Shown here piece by piece: positions 1 through 5,558 of a DNA stretch of 7,117 bases. The notes below the pieces were generated by a model. That model was not told the origin of the DNA and did no database searches. It was given only the letters and a program-made list of their open reading frames with translations. Within the stretch, counting starts at the first letter, position 1; the number at the start of each line of letters is the position of its first letter. This stretch comes from Planctomycetota bacterium (lineage in GTDB: Bacteria > Planctomycetota > UBA1135). The translations under genes were made by a program, and so were the position numbers. The stretch lies in the NCBI GenBank assembly GCA_029243845.1, contig JAQWRF010000158.1, forward strand, positions 1 to 7,117, in the 5' to 3' direction.

Positions 1-6
1 GTGATT

Positions 7-81
7 TGGCAACCCGGCAAGGACTTGAACCTTGAATGTCTGTACCAAAAACAGATGTGTTACCGATTACACCACCAGGTT
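7..81 (-). tRNA. tRNA-Gln (anticodon UUG), CCA encoded
   Basis: The minus strand folds into a complete cloverleaf of 75 bases. The acceptor stem AACCTGG/CCGGGTT has 7 pairs including one T-G. The D stem is GTGT/ACAC with an 8-base loop containing GG, and the anticodon stem is TCTGT/ACAGA with loop TTTTGGT. The T stem is CAAGG/CCTTG with loop TTCAAGT. The discriminator base is G, followed by an encoded CCA. The anticodon TTG (plus-strand bases 46-48) reads CAA and CAG glutamine codons, and G73 fits tRNA-Gln. The acceptor stem starts A-U, A-U, C-G, unlike the U1-A72, G2-C71, G3-C70 of E. coli tRNA-Gln. The gene lies 24 bases beyond the cinA stop on the same strand and has its own promoter. Confidence 0.95.
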
Positions 82-91
82 AGAAGCGGAA

Positions 92-120
92 ATTATAGCG
101 ATAATCTATCTATCGCGCAA
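92..120 (-). promoter_or_regulatory. Promoter of the tRNA-Gln gene
   Basis: On the minus strand, TTGCGC (115-120) is followed by a 17-base spacer and a perfect TATAAT (92-97). Transcription would begin around base 82-85, a few bases before the tRNA 5' end at 81, as expected for a tRNA with a very short leader. The -35 box lies inside the last codons of cinA and the -10 box just after its stop. The tRNA therefore need not depend on the tatC-cinA transcript. The -10 and spacing are strong and the -35 is weak. Confidence 0.75.
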
Positions 121-1278
121 CACCAAGCGCCCATTCATTGCCAAGAAAAACAAATGCAATGCGTCGCGAACGGACTGACGCTGAATGCGTAACCGTCCAC
201 CTAAAGTGTATTGTTGGCGAGTCATGCTATGGACGCCATCTGCGCTGGCAATCGCGAAACACACTGTGCCGACTGGCTTCTCGACGCTGCCCCCAGATGG
301 CCCTGCGATACCAGTAATTGCGACGGCGTAATCCGCCTGAGATTTCTGTAATGCGCCGATAGCCATCGCGCGCGCCACCTCCTCGGAGACTGCGCCGTGT
401 TGCTGCAGCAGAGCCGCGTCAACACCCAACTGGCGCTGCTTGGCATCGTTGGAGTATGTAACCCAAGAACAGTTCAGCACCGCTGACGCGCCCGGGATGT
501 CGACCAGGGCCGATGCTACTTGACCCCCAGTACATGACTCGGCACAGGCAAAAGTAATATTGTTTTCTACAGCTAACTCAACAAGACTAGCAGCCAAACT
601 TACATCGCCCTCTCCCCAAAGCCATTGCCCCAGTTTGTCAGCAATGATATCGCGACAGTGTTGCAAATAGTGGTCCGCGGAATGCGCGGTATCGGGGCGG
701 GCCAGCAATGAAATAGTCACGCCTTGTTCGCTAGCGGTGATTCCGAGCTGCGGGTTGGCATTGGCATCAAACAATTCGCTAATGGCACTTTCAAGATTAG
801 CCTCTTTAGCGCCAATGAAATGCATCGTGTGATAAGCCATCTGCGGCAGATCGCTGAACATGTCGCTGATAAGCGGCACCACGCTTTGCGTGAATGTTTG
901 CTGACACTCGATTGGTGGTCCAGGTAGCGCCAGGTAATGACAGCCACTAGAAAATTGCACCATGATGCCATCGGCGCTTCCGGCTGGATTCTCAATGGAA
1001 GTCATTTCTAATTGCAGAGCTTCAACTTCGCTATAGACACGATCGTCAGCAGTGGGGCCTAGTCCTCCGCTAGAAATGATTAAATCAAATTGGGAGGCAA
1101 GTTGCGTGAGCTGCGCAGTGAGTTTCTGCGGTGAATCCGAAGTACAGCGCTGATGGCTGACGGGCATGGATCGTTTCAGTAGTTCGGCGCCGAGGAATGC
1201 CGCATTGGTATCGATGATGCGACCATTTAATATTTCATCACCAATAGATAAGATGCAAACGCGTGGTGCATCAATCAT
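106..1278 (-). CDS. cinA: CinA-family protein: MoaB-like domain fused to nicotinamide-nucleotide amidase (PncC)
   Basis: This 390-residue protein has the two-domain CinA layout. The N-terminal MoaB/MogA-like domain (about 5-160) shows SIGDEILNGR at 11-20, DTNAAFLG at 23-30, SSGGLGPTADD at 69-79 and LPGPP at 118-122. The C-terminal PncC domain (about 226-385) shows AESCTGG at 246-252, VTYSNDAK at 273-280, HGAVSEEVARAM at 294-305 and TGIAGPSGG at 322-330. PncC enzymes deamidate NMN to nicotinate mononucleotide in pyridine nucleotide salvage. In full-length CinA the N-terminal domain can act as an ADP-ribose/CoA-type pyrophosphatase. The stretch between GGLGPTADD and the NPAG motif at 97-100 is only 17 residues, roughly 40 fewer than in E. 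coli YfaY, so the N-terminal domain is compact and may be altered. The start ATG overlaps the tatC stop by 8 bases (ATGATTGA), so the two genes are likely translationally coupled. An A-rich sequence precedes the start, with no clear Shine-Dalgarno. The cytoplasmic PncC activity is the safer prediction. Confidence 0.93.
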   Translation of the reverse strand: MIDAPRVCILSIGDEILNGRIIDTNAAFLGAELLKRSMPVSHQRCTSDSPQKLTAQLTQLASQFDLIISSGGLGPTADDRVYSEVEALQLEMTSIENPAGSADGIMVQFSSGCHYLALPGPPIECQQTFTQSVVPLISDMFSDLPQMAYHTMHFIGAKEANLESAISELFDANANPQLGITASEQGVTISLLARPDTAHSADHYLQHCRDIIADKLGQWLWGEGDVSLAASLVELAVENNITFACAESCTGGQVASALVDIPGASAVLNCSWVTYSNDAKQRQLGVDAALLQQHGAVSEEVARAMAIGALQKSQADYAVAITGIAGPSGGSVEKPVGTVCFAIASADGVHSMTRQQYTLGGRLRIQRQSVRDALHLFFLAMNGRLVLRDR

Positions 1279-2041
1279 TTTTCTTTTTCTGGAAGCGCAT
1301 CAGCAATAGTCCCACTTCGAATAAAACGATGGTCGGCATCGCCATCATCAGTTGGCTTACGGGTTCAGGCGGAGTAAACATCGCGGCAAGTACGAAAGCG
1401 CCAAGGATAAAGTGTCGACGATACTTAGCGAAAAACTCTGCGGTTACTAAACCTGTTGCGCCTAGCCCTAACATCAACACAGGTAGCTGAAAGATCAACG
1501 ACAAAGCAATGGTAAACAACATGAACAGTGAGAAATAAGACTCGAGACGATACGTCGGAATGACCAAATCTGGGTTTGGCATCGCGTATAAAAACTCGAG
1601 GATCGTAGGGATAATAAAAAGATACCCGAACGCCATTCCGACTACTGAGAAGCAAAGCGAAAACGGTACGTATTTGAGCACAGCAAGCTTCTCATTTTTG
1701 TACAAGCCGCTCGAAATAAATCGCCACAACTGAAACAGTAAGAATGGCAGAGAAACCAACACCGAGGATAAGAAACACACCTTCAAGGTGTAAAAAACAT
1801 CTTCGAGCGGCGAAAGCAGAGTCAACTTCGCCTCGACATCCACCGGTGGCTCATGATGCTTAAGCGCCTCAACGGCAGATAGGTGCGGCGCCATGAACAA
1901 CTCTTTCAGCTGATCGCCAAGACCAGCCCAAAAGACGATGAACAACACAAACAGGACTACCAAGCTATAGCCGAGTCGTTTTCGCAACTCATCTAGATGC
2001 CCGCCAAGGGACATTTTATGTTCGGTTTTTGATTCAGTCAT
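1271..2041 (-). CDS. tatC: Sec-independent (twin-arginine) protein translocase subunit TatC
   Basis: TatC is the inner-membrane receptor that binds twin-arginine signal peptides and, with TatA/TatB proteins, exports folded proteins. The 256-residue product aligns along its whole length with E. coli TatC. It has HLDELRKRL at 15-23 (holding the counterparts of E15 and R17), a proline in the first periplasmic loop at 52, GLYKNEK at 112-118 (E117 matches E103), and FTPPEPVSQ at 222-230. Six hydrophobic segments lie at about 24-42, 84-107, 122-146, 167-192, 209-222 and 230-247. Two usually conserved positions differ: E170 is Q185 and D211 is E226. No tatA or tatB is adjacent. The gene sits just after a strong terminator, and its start (ATG at 2041) has only a weak GGCGA-like sequence before it. 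A second start at residue 10 is possible, but the first is preferred because nothing better precedes the second. Confidence 0.95.
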   Translation of the reverse strand: MTESKTEHKMSLGGHLDELRKRLGYSLVVLFVLFIVFWAGLGDQLKELFMAPHLSAVEALKHHEPPVDVEAKLTLLSPLEDVFYTLKVCFLSSVLVSLPFLLFQLWRFISSGLYKNEKLAVLKYVPFSLCFSVVGMAFGYLFIIPTILEFLYAMPNPDLVIPTYRLESYFSLFMLFTIALSLIFQLPVLMLGLGATGLVTAEFFAKYRRHFILGAFVLAAMFTPPEPVSQLMMAMPTIVLFEVGLLLMRFQKKKND

Positions 2042-2062
2042 TCGCCAAAAAGCTGTGTTCAG

Positions 2063-2097
2063 AAAAAAAGGGCTGTCGATCGGAAATCGACAGCCCT
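2063..2097 (-). terminator. Intrinsic terminator after the coiled-coil/BRCT-like gene
   Basis: On the minus strand a GC-rich inverted repeat (arms 2086-2097 and 2069-2080, 12 pairs counting the last A-T, loop of 5 bases) is followed by a run of seven T (2069 down to 2063). It begins 16 bases after the stop codon at 2113-2115. Hairpin plus T-run is the standard Rho-independent terminator form. It lies between the 2113-3333 gene and tatC, separating them transcriptionally. Confidence 0.92.
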
Positions 2098-2112
2098 AAT
2101 GCTTGGTCTAGA

Positions 2113-3333
2113 TTACAGACCTAACCACTGTCCCCAATCACGTTGAGGAATGATAGCAACAGACTTTGATGTCGCTGCCTTGTGAGCCGTATAGGTGCTC
2201 CATGGCATTACTTCTCCAGTGTCTTCATCGAAAAATGCTGTGCCGAGAAGCAGGAAGTCTGTTTCAACACTCACGTCCTCGCGGACCTCGATACCAATGG
2301 CTGCGAGCTTTGAGCGCATATCGTTTTTGTTGTAAAGACCAAAGCCATCACCTAACAATGAAACAATCAACTTGCGGCTTGGATCGAAGACGGCGTTAAC
2401 CAATACATCGTTAGCGCGAATAGGATCGTACTCGTCAGCTGTAGTAAGGATTACTGCGCGTGACTTCATAGCCTCGACCGCAACAACGCGGACGCGGCCT
2501 TTAACGCGGTCAGTATTGGCGTTGCGTACTTCGAATTCCATTCCGGACGCAAGGCGTTGGTTGTGACCAAGGTCAATCCAGACATTTTCTGGGCCGACAG
2601 CAAGAACTGAGCCATCGCTAGTATCTGCGCGGCGCTCGACTATATTCAGGCGGCCAGATAAAATATCGTTCCGCTGTGTTAAGAGCGCAAGCGATTTGCG
2701 GGAGTCACGCGCTTGCTGATCGTTAAGATCGCGCAAGTCAGTGATCTCACCTTGAAGATCGCGCATTTGATCCCGAAGACCATCGCGTTGGCTCTCGAGG
2801 TCACTGATTTGATTATCTTTAGAGTTACGCATGTCCTCTTTTTCAGTGCGCAGGTTCTTGATAGTCATATCGCGCTCGCGTTGCGCAGTTTTAGCAGCAG
2901 CGTCTTTTTCGCGGACGGAGTTACGCAGGCCATCGATTTCTACTTGCTTAGACTCACTAGCAGAAACTTCACTTTCGTATTTAGCGATTACCGGCGCAGC
3001 AACGTCTTCCATTTTCGTTACGTTGCTTTCATCTAAGCCAAAGCGTGTCACGTATTCCGCGACTTGACGATCGATAGCTTCAATCGAAACGTTTTTGCCT
3101 TCGGCGTCACCAAAACCTAAATGTTGGTAATCGGCAGCACGGGTAAGACGTAACTCGGCAAGTTGCACTTTAAGGTCTTCTGCAGCAGCATCAGAAACCT
3201 CGGCCTTTTGAGTCATTATAGTAAGTTGGTCGTTTTGGATAAATCCGAAACCTAATGACAAGAACATGATAACGGCAAAAGCGATTATCCACATTAAGCT
3301 GACTTGAGCAGCGCCTCGATTTGATTGGTACAT
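2113..3333 (-). CDS. Membrane-anchored coiled-coil protein with beta domain and BRCT-like C-terminus, function unknown
   Basis: This 406-residue protein has no function I can assign with certainty. Residues 12-32 form one hydrophobic segment after a short N-terminus with an arginine, so the rest is probably on the outer side of the inner membrane. Residues about 125-236 are rich in E, K, R, Q and D with heptad-like leucines and form a long coiled coil. Residues about 241-312 look like a small beta domain, with VLAVGPENVWIDLG near its start and IRANDVLVN near its end. Residues about 318-405 resemble a BRCT domain: RKLIVSLLGDG at 320-330, a helix with MRSKLAAIG, VSVETDFLLLG at 354-364, HKAATSKSVAIIP at 384-396 and W400 near the end. 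I associate this order of segments with uncharacterised PVC-bacterial envelope proteins. The start at 3333 lacks a clear Shine-Dalgarno but follows a good promoter. The gene appears to be a single transcription unit. Confidence 0.85.
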   Translation of the reverse strand: MYQSNRGAAQVSLMWIIAFAVIMFLSLGFGFIQNDQLTIMTQKAEVSDAAAEDLKVQLAELRLTRAADYQHLGFGDAEGKNVSIEAIDRQVAEYVTRFGLDESNVTKMEDVAAPVIAKYESEVSASESKQVEIDGLRNSVREKDAAAKTAQRERDMTIKNLRTEKEDMRNSKDNQISDLESQRDGLRDQMRDLQGEITDLRDLNDQQARDSRKSLALLTQRNDILSGRLNIVERRADTSDGSVLAVGPENVWIDLGHNQRLASGMEFEVRNANTDRVKGRVRVVAVEAMKSRAVILTTADEYDPIRANDVLVNAVFDPSRKLIVSLLGDGFGLYNKNDMRSKLAAIGIEVREDVSVETDFLLLGTAFFDEDTGEVMPWSTYTAHKAATSKSVAIIPQRDWGQWLGL

Positions 3334-3381
3334 TTAGCTATTGTGCTTTTAGAGTAGTAACCCGGGAAAGGATTGGCATAG

Positions 3382-3410
3382 AATTTACGCTTGCGCCACA
3401 GATGGGTCAA
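3382..3410 (-). promoter_or_regulatory. Sigma-70-type promoter of the coiled-coil/BRCT-like gene
   Basis: On the minus strand TTGACC (3405-3410, five of six matches to TTGACA) is followed by exactly 17 bases and TAAATT (3382-3387, four of six matches to TATAAT). Transcription would begin near 3375, giving a leader of about 42 bases before the ATG at 3333. It is the best promoter-like pair in the 98-base divergent intergenic region. Confidence 0.65.
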
Positions 3411-3419
3411 GGCACTATA

Positions 3420-3425
3420 AGGGAA
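3420..3425 (+). promoter_or_regulatory. Ribosome binding site fixing the coaE start
   Basis: AGGGAA lies 6 bases before the ATG at 3432. It supports that ATG over the in-frame ATG at 3321, which lies inside the divergent gene and would add 37 residues unlike any CoaE N-terminus. Confidence 0.75.
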
Positions 3426-3431
3426 GCATTT

Positions 3432-4094
3432 ATGACTACACCACCCCAACACCCTAACTTCGTCAGCATCGGCGTCTCTGGCGGCATCGGTTCGGGCAAA
3501 TCTACCGTTGCCCGCGAGATTTGCGTTAGCCTCAACGCCCAGCATATCAACGCGGACGACATTGTTTCCGAATTATTACAACGGGAAGGCATTGTAAATG
3601 AGATAATATCTGCCCTGGGACAGGAAGTCTGCGATGAAATGGGTGCCCTGAACCGCACCCAGCTCGGCTCAGTGGTATTTCGCGACGAAAGTAGTCGCTT
3701 GCTGCTCGAGCAAATCCTTCACCCCAAGGTCCGAGAAATTATTTTCGCAGAAATAAGTTTTCTGGCAGAGCAGCAGCCAAATTTAGTGGTCATGCTCGAC
3801 ATTCCCCTACTTCATGAAGGGGGCCTCGACAAATTATGCGACTTTGTGATTTTTGTCGATACTCCTGAGGAACAACGCTCAGCGCGTGCTTGCGAGCGCC
3901 ACGGCTGGAGTATCGACCATTGGCAAGCACGAGAAAAAATGCAGATGCCAATTGCGTCCAAGAAGTCGTTGGCAGATGCTATCCTATGCAACGACTCATC
4001 CTTAAGCGCGCTTCGCGAACAAGTAGAACTTTTAGTTCCGCGCCTTAAGAGCCTGACGCCGCGCACATTATCTTCGCGCTGGCCAGAAAACTAA
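3432..4094 (+). CDS. coaE: Dephospho-CoA kinase
   Basis: CoaE phosphorylates the 3'-hydroxyl of dephospho-CoA with ATP, the last step of coenzyme A synthesis, in the cytoplasm. The 220-residue product starts with a short tail and then the P-loop GGIGSGKST at 17-25. INADD at 39-43 matches the E. coli IDAD region and keeps the second, proposed catalytic Asp (D42), while the first is N40. ILHPKV at 95-100 and IPLLHEGG at 124-131 match the substrate-binding motifs. The lid region has RACERHG at 152-158 and QAREKMQMP at 165-173, equivalent to the usual R-Q-M pattern. Length is close to the usual 200-210. An in-frame ATG at 3321 is rejected because it overlaps the divergent gene. The gene leads a coaE-rho-glycosyltransferase operon, with rho 15 bases downstream. 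The coaE-rho order also occurs in Chlamydia. Confidence 0.95.
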   Translation: MTTPPQHPNFVSIGVSGGIGSGKSTVAREICVSLNAQHINADDIVSELLQREGIVNEIISALGQEVCDEMGALNRTQLGSVVFRDESSRLLLEQILHPKVREIIFAEISFLAEQQPNLVVMLDIPLLHEGGLDKLCDFVIFVDTPEEQRSARACERHGWSIDHWQAREKMQMPIASKKSLADAILCNDSSLSALREQVELLVPRLKSLTPRTLSSRWPEN

Positions 4095-4109
4095 AAACCG
4101 CACCAACAC

Positions 4110-5558
4110 ATGGCCGCATCCAATCAACGCAGGCGTAAACCACGTCGCCGTCGCCGTCGCCGCGCTACACAGCAACGCCCGAACAACCAATCTTTTGTGG
4201 CAACTCAACTGCCGCCTGCTCCTGAAAACGAGTGGGTACAAAAAGACGTTAAATCGTTTGCGACGAAACACAAAAAAGCCGATTTCCACTTATCGACCTT
4301 CATTAAATTAGATTTGCCCGACTTGCAAGACTTGGCCGACAAGGCTGGTGTCGAAGACGCCCTGGGATTGCAACGCGGCGAATTGTTACGCCGTTTAATT
4401 CGCACGCAATTTAACGAGGGGCAAGTGTTCTTCACTGAGGGTACACTTGAAGTCACGGCTGAAGGTCATGGCTTTTTGCGCCACAACGAAAACGACTATA
4501 CCCCTAACTTCGACACCGATGCATTACTCCACAAGGGCTTAATTGAAAAACATCACTTGCAAGCGGGGCAAATTGTTTCTGGCGTGTTGATGCCCTTGCC
4601 GGAAGAAGAAAGCAAAGAGGATATGTTGGTGCTGCACGAAGTACTCGCAGTGTTTGGTGACGATCCTGAAAAGCAGTTTTCAAATGTTCCGTTTCACGAC
4701 TGCACCCCACTTTATCCTGAAGAGCGCTTGCGCCTCGAGACGGACAAAGAAGTCACCGAAACGCGTATTATTGACTTGGTATCGCCAGTAGGAAAAGGTC
4801 AGCGTGGTTTAATTGTGGCTCCACCGCGCACAGGTAAGACCGTGTTGCTGCAAATGATTGCCAATGCAATTTGCACTAACTATCCAGAATGTCACCTGAT
4901 GATTTTGCTGGTGGATGAACGCCCTGAAGAAGTGACCGATTTTGAGCGTTCGGTTATAGGCGACAATCGCGAGATTGCAGCAAGCACCTTCGACGAACCT
5001 CCCGAGCGACATATTCAAGTGGCCGAGCGCGTCATCGAACAAGCTAAGGCGCGCGTCGAGCAAGGGCAAGACGTCGTAGTGTTATTAGATTCGATTACTC
5101 GATTAGCACGTGCTTACAATAATTGTGCGTCATCGAACTCGAAGATCATGACAGGCGGCTTAGTTTCCGATGCGTTGTTGAAGCCGAAACGATTCTTTGG
5201 CGCAGCCCGCAACATCGAAAACGGCGGCTCGTTAACTATTTTGGCGACGGCATTGATTGATACTAATTCAAAAATGGATGAAGTCATTTTCGAAGAGTTT
5301 AAGGGCACCGGCAACATGGAATTAGTTCTTGATCGCACTTTAGCCGAGCGTCGAGTTTGGCCAGCGATTGGCATCAATCCATCAGGCACGCGTAAAGAAG
5401 ATTTGTTGTTCACCTCAGATGAGTTGCAACGCGTTTACTTAATGCGCAAAGTCTTGAACGAGATGAATCCCGTTGAAGCCATGGAATTATTGGTGCAACG
5501 CATCGAAACTTCTGCTGACAATGTCGAGTTCCTCGATCAGTTGTCAGGTGGCAAGTAA
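4110..5558 (+). CDS. rho: Transcription termination factor Rho with arginine-rich N-terminal extension
   Basis: Rho is a hexameric RNA-dependent ATPase that ends transcription of untranslated RNA. The 482-residue product is about 60 longer than E. coli Rho because of an N-terminal tail: residues 1-25 carry a run of seven arginines, and 26-65 are low in recognised motifs. A Rho-N-like helical part (about 66-100) and a cold-shock RNA-binding domain (about 108-180, GHGFLR at 119-124) follow. The ATPase has APPRTGKT at 237-244 (Walker A), [12 protein letters not shown] at 266-277, [16 protein letters not shown] at 322-337 (Walker B and arginine region), TGG at 348-350, [11 protein letters not shown] at 358-368, and [11 protein letters not shown] at 395-405. 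The primary RNA-binding site is divergent: E. coli F62 is H120 and the Y80 region is not conserved. The Q-loop reads TGGLVSDAL instead of the usual TGGVDxxAL. No Shine-Dalgarno precedes the ATG. No other upstream ATG exists because the coaE stop is in the same frame 18 bases before. It is translated next to coaE and abuts the next gene. Confidence 0.95.
   Translation: MAASNQRRRKPRRRRRRRATQQRPNNQSFVATQLPPAPENEWVQKDVKSFATKHKKADFHLSTFIKLDLPDLQDLADKAGVEDALGLQRGELLRRLIRTQFNEGQVFFTEGTLEVTAEGHGFLRHNENDYTPNFDTDALLHKGLIEKHHLQAGQIVSGVLMPLPEEESKEDMLVLHEVLAVFGDDPEKQFSNVPFHDCTPLYPEERLRLETDKEVTETRIIDLVSPVGKGQRGLIVAPPRTGKTVLLQMIANAICTNYPECHLMILLVDERPEEVTDFERSVIGDNREIAASTFDEPPERHIQVAERVIEQAKARVEQGQDVVVLLDSITRLARAYNNCASSNSKIMTGGLVSDALLKPKRFFGAARNIENGGSLTILATALIDTNSKMDEVIFEEFKGTGNMELVLDRTLAERRVWPAIGINPSGTRKEDLLFTSDELQRVYLMRKVLNEMNPVEAMELLVQRIETSADNVEFLDQLSGGK
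4143..4160 (+). repeat. Short hexanucleotide tandem repeat in rho
   Basis: CGTCGC occurs three times in tandem and encodes six of the seven consecutive arginines (residues 12-17) in the Rho N-terminal tail. A unit gain or loss would change the tail by two arginines without shifting the frame. It may simply reflect selection for arginine. Confidence 0.7.
5546..5551 (+). promoter_or_regulatory. Ribosome binding site of the glycosyltransferase gene, inside rho
   Basis: AGGTGG within the last rho codons sits 7 bases before the ATG at 5559, which touches the rho stop (TAAATG). The placement suggests that ribosomes ending rho start the next gene. Confidence 0.65.

Noticed and set aside
1..192. Small plus-strand open frame of 63 codons at the left edge
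   Set aside because: It is antisense to the tRNA-Gln gene and the end of cinA, and the translation resembles nothing known.
717..995. 92-codon minus-strand open frame inside cinA
   Set aside because: It is an out-of-frame shadow of cinA with no start signal or family features.
2042..2062. Promoter for tatC within the gap after the terminator
   Set aside because: TCGACA in the hairpin arm resembles a -35 box, but the bases 17 downstream (ACAGCT) do not resemble a -10 box.
2713..3036. 107-codon plus-strand open frame opposite the coiled-coil gene
   Set aside because: It is the reverse reading of the repetitive charged coiled-coil codons, with no ribosome binding site. The minus-strand gene explains the region.
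3373..3394. Possible sigma-54 promoter (TGGCA ... TTGC)
   Set aside because: The two elements are about 17 bases apart from start to start, whereas sigma-54 promoters need about 11.
3321..3431. Extension of coaE to the in-frame ATG at 3321
   Set aside because: The extra 37 residues overlap the start of the divergent gene, match no CoaE N-terminus, and the ATG at 3432 has a good ribosome binding site.
3600..3700. Loss of CoaE catalytic residue (N40 in place of an Asp)
   Set aside because: The replaced residue is the first Asp of the DAD-like motif. The second, proposed catalytic Asp is kept as D42.
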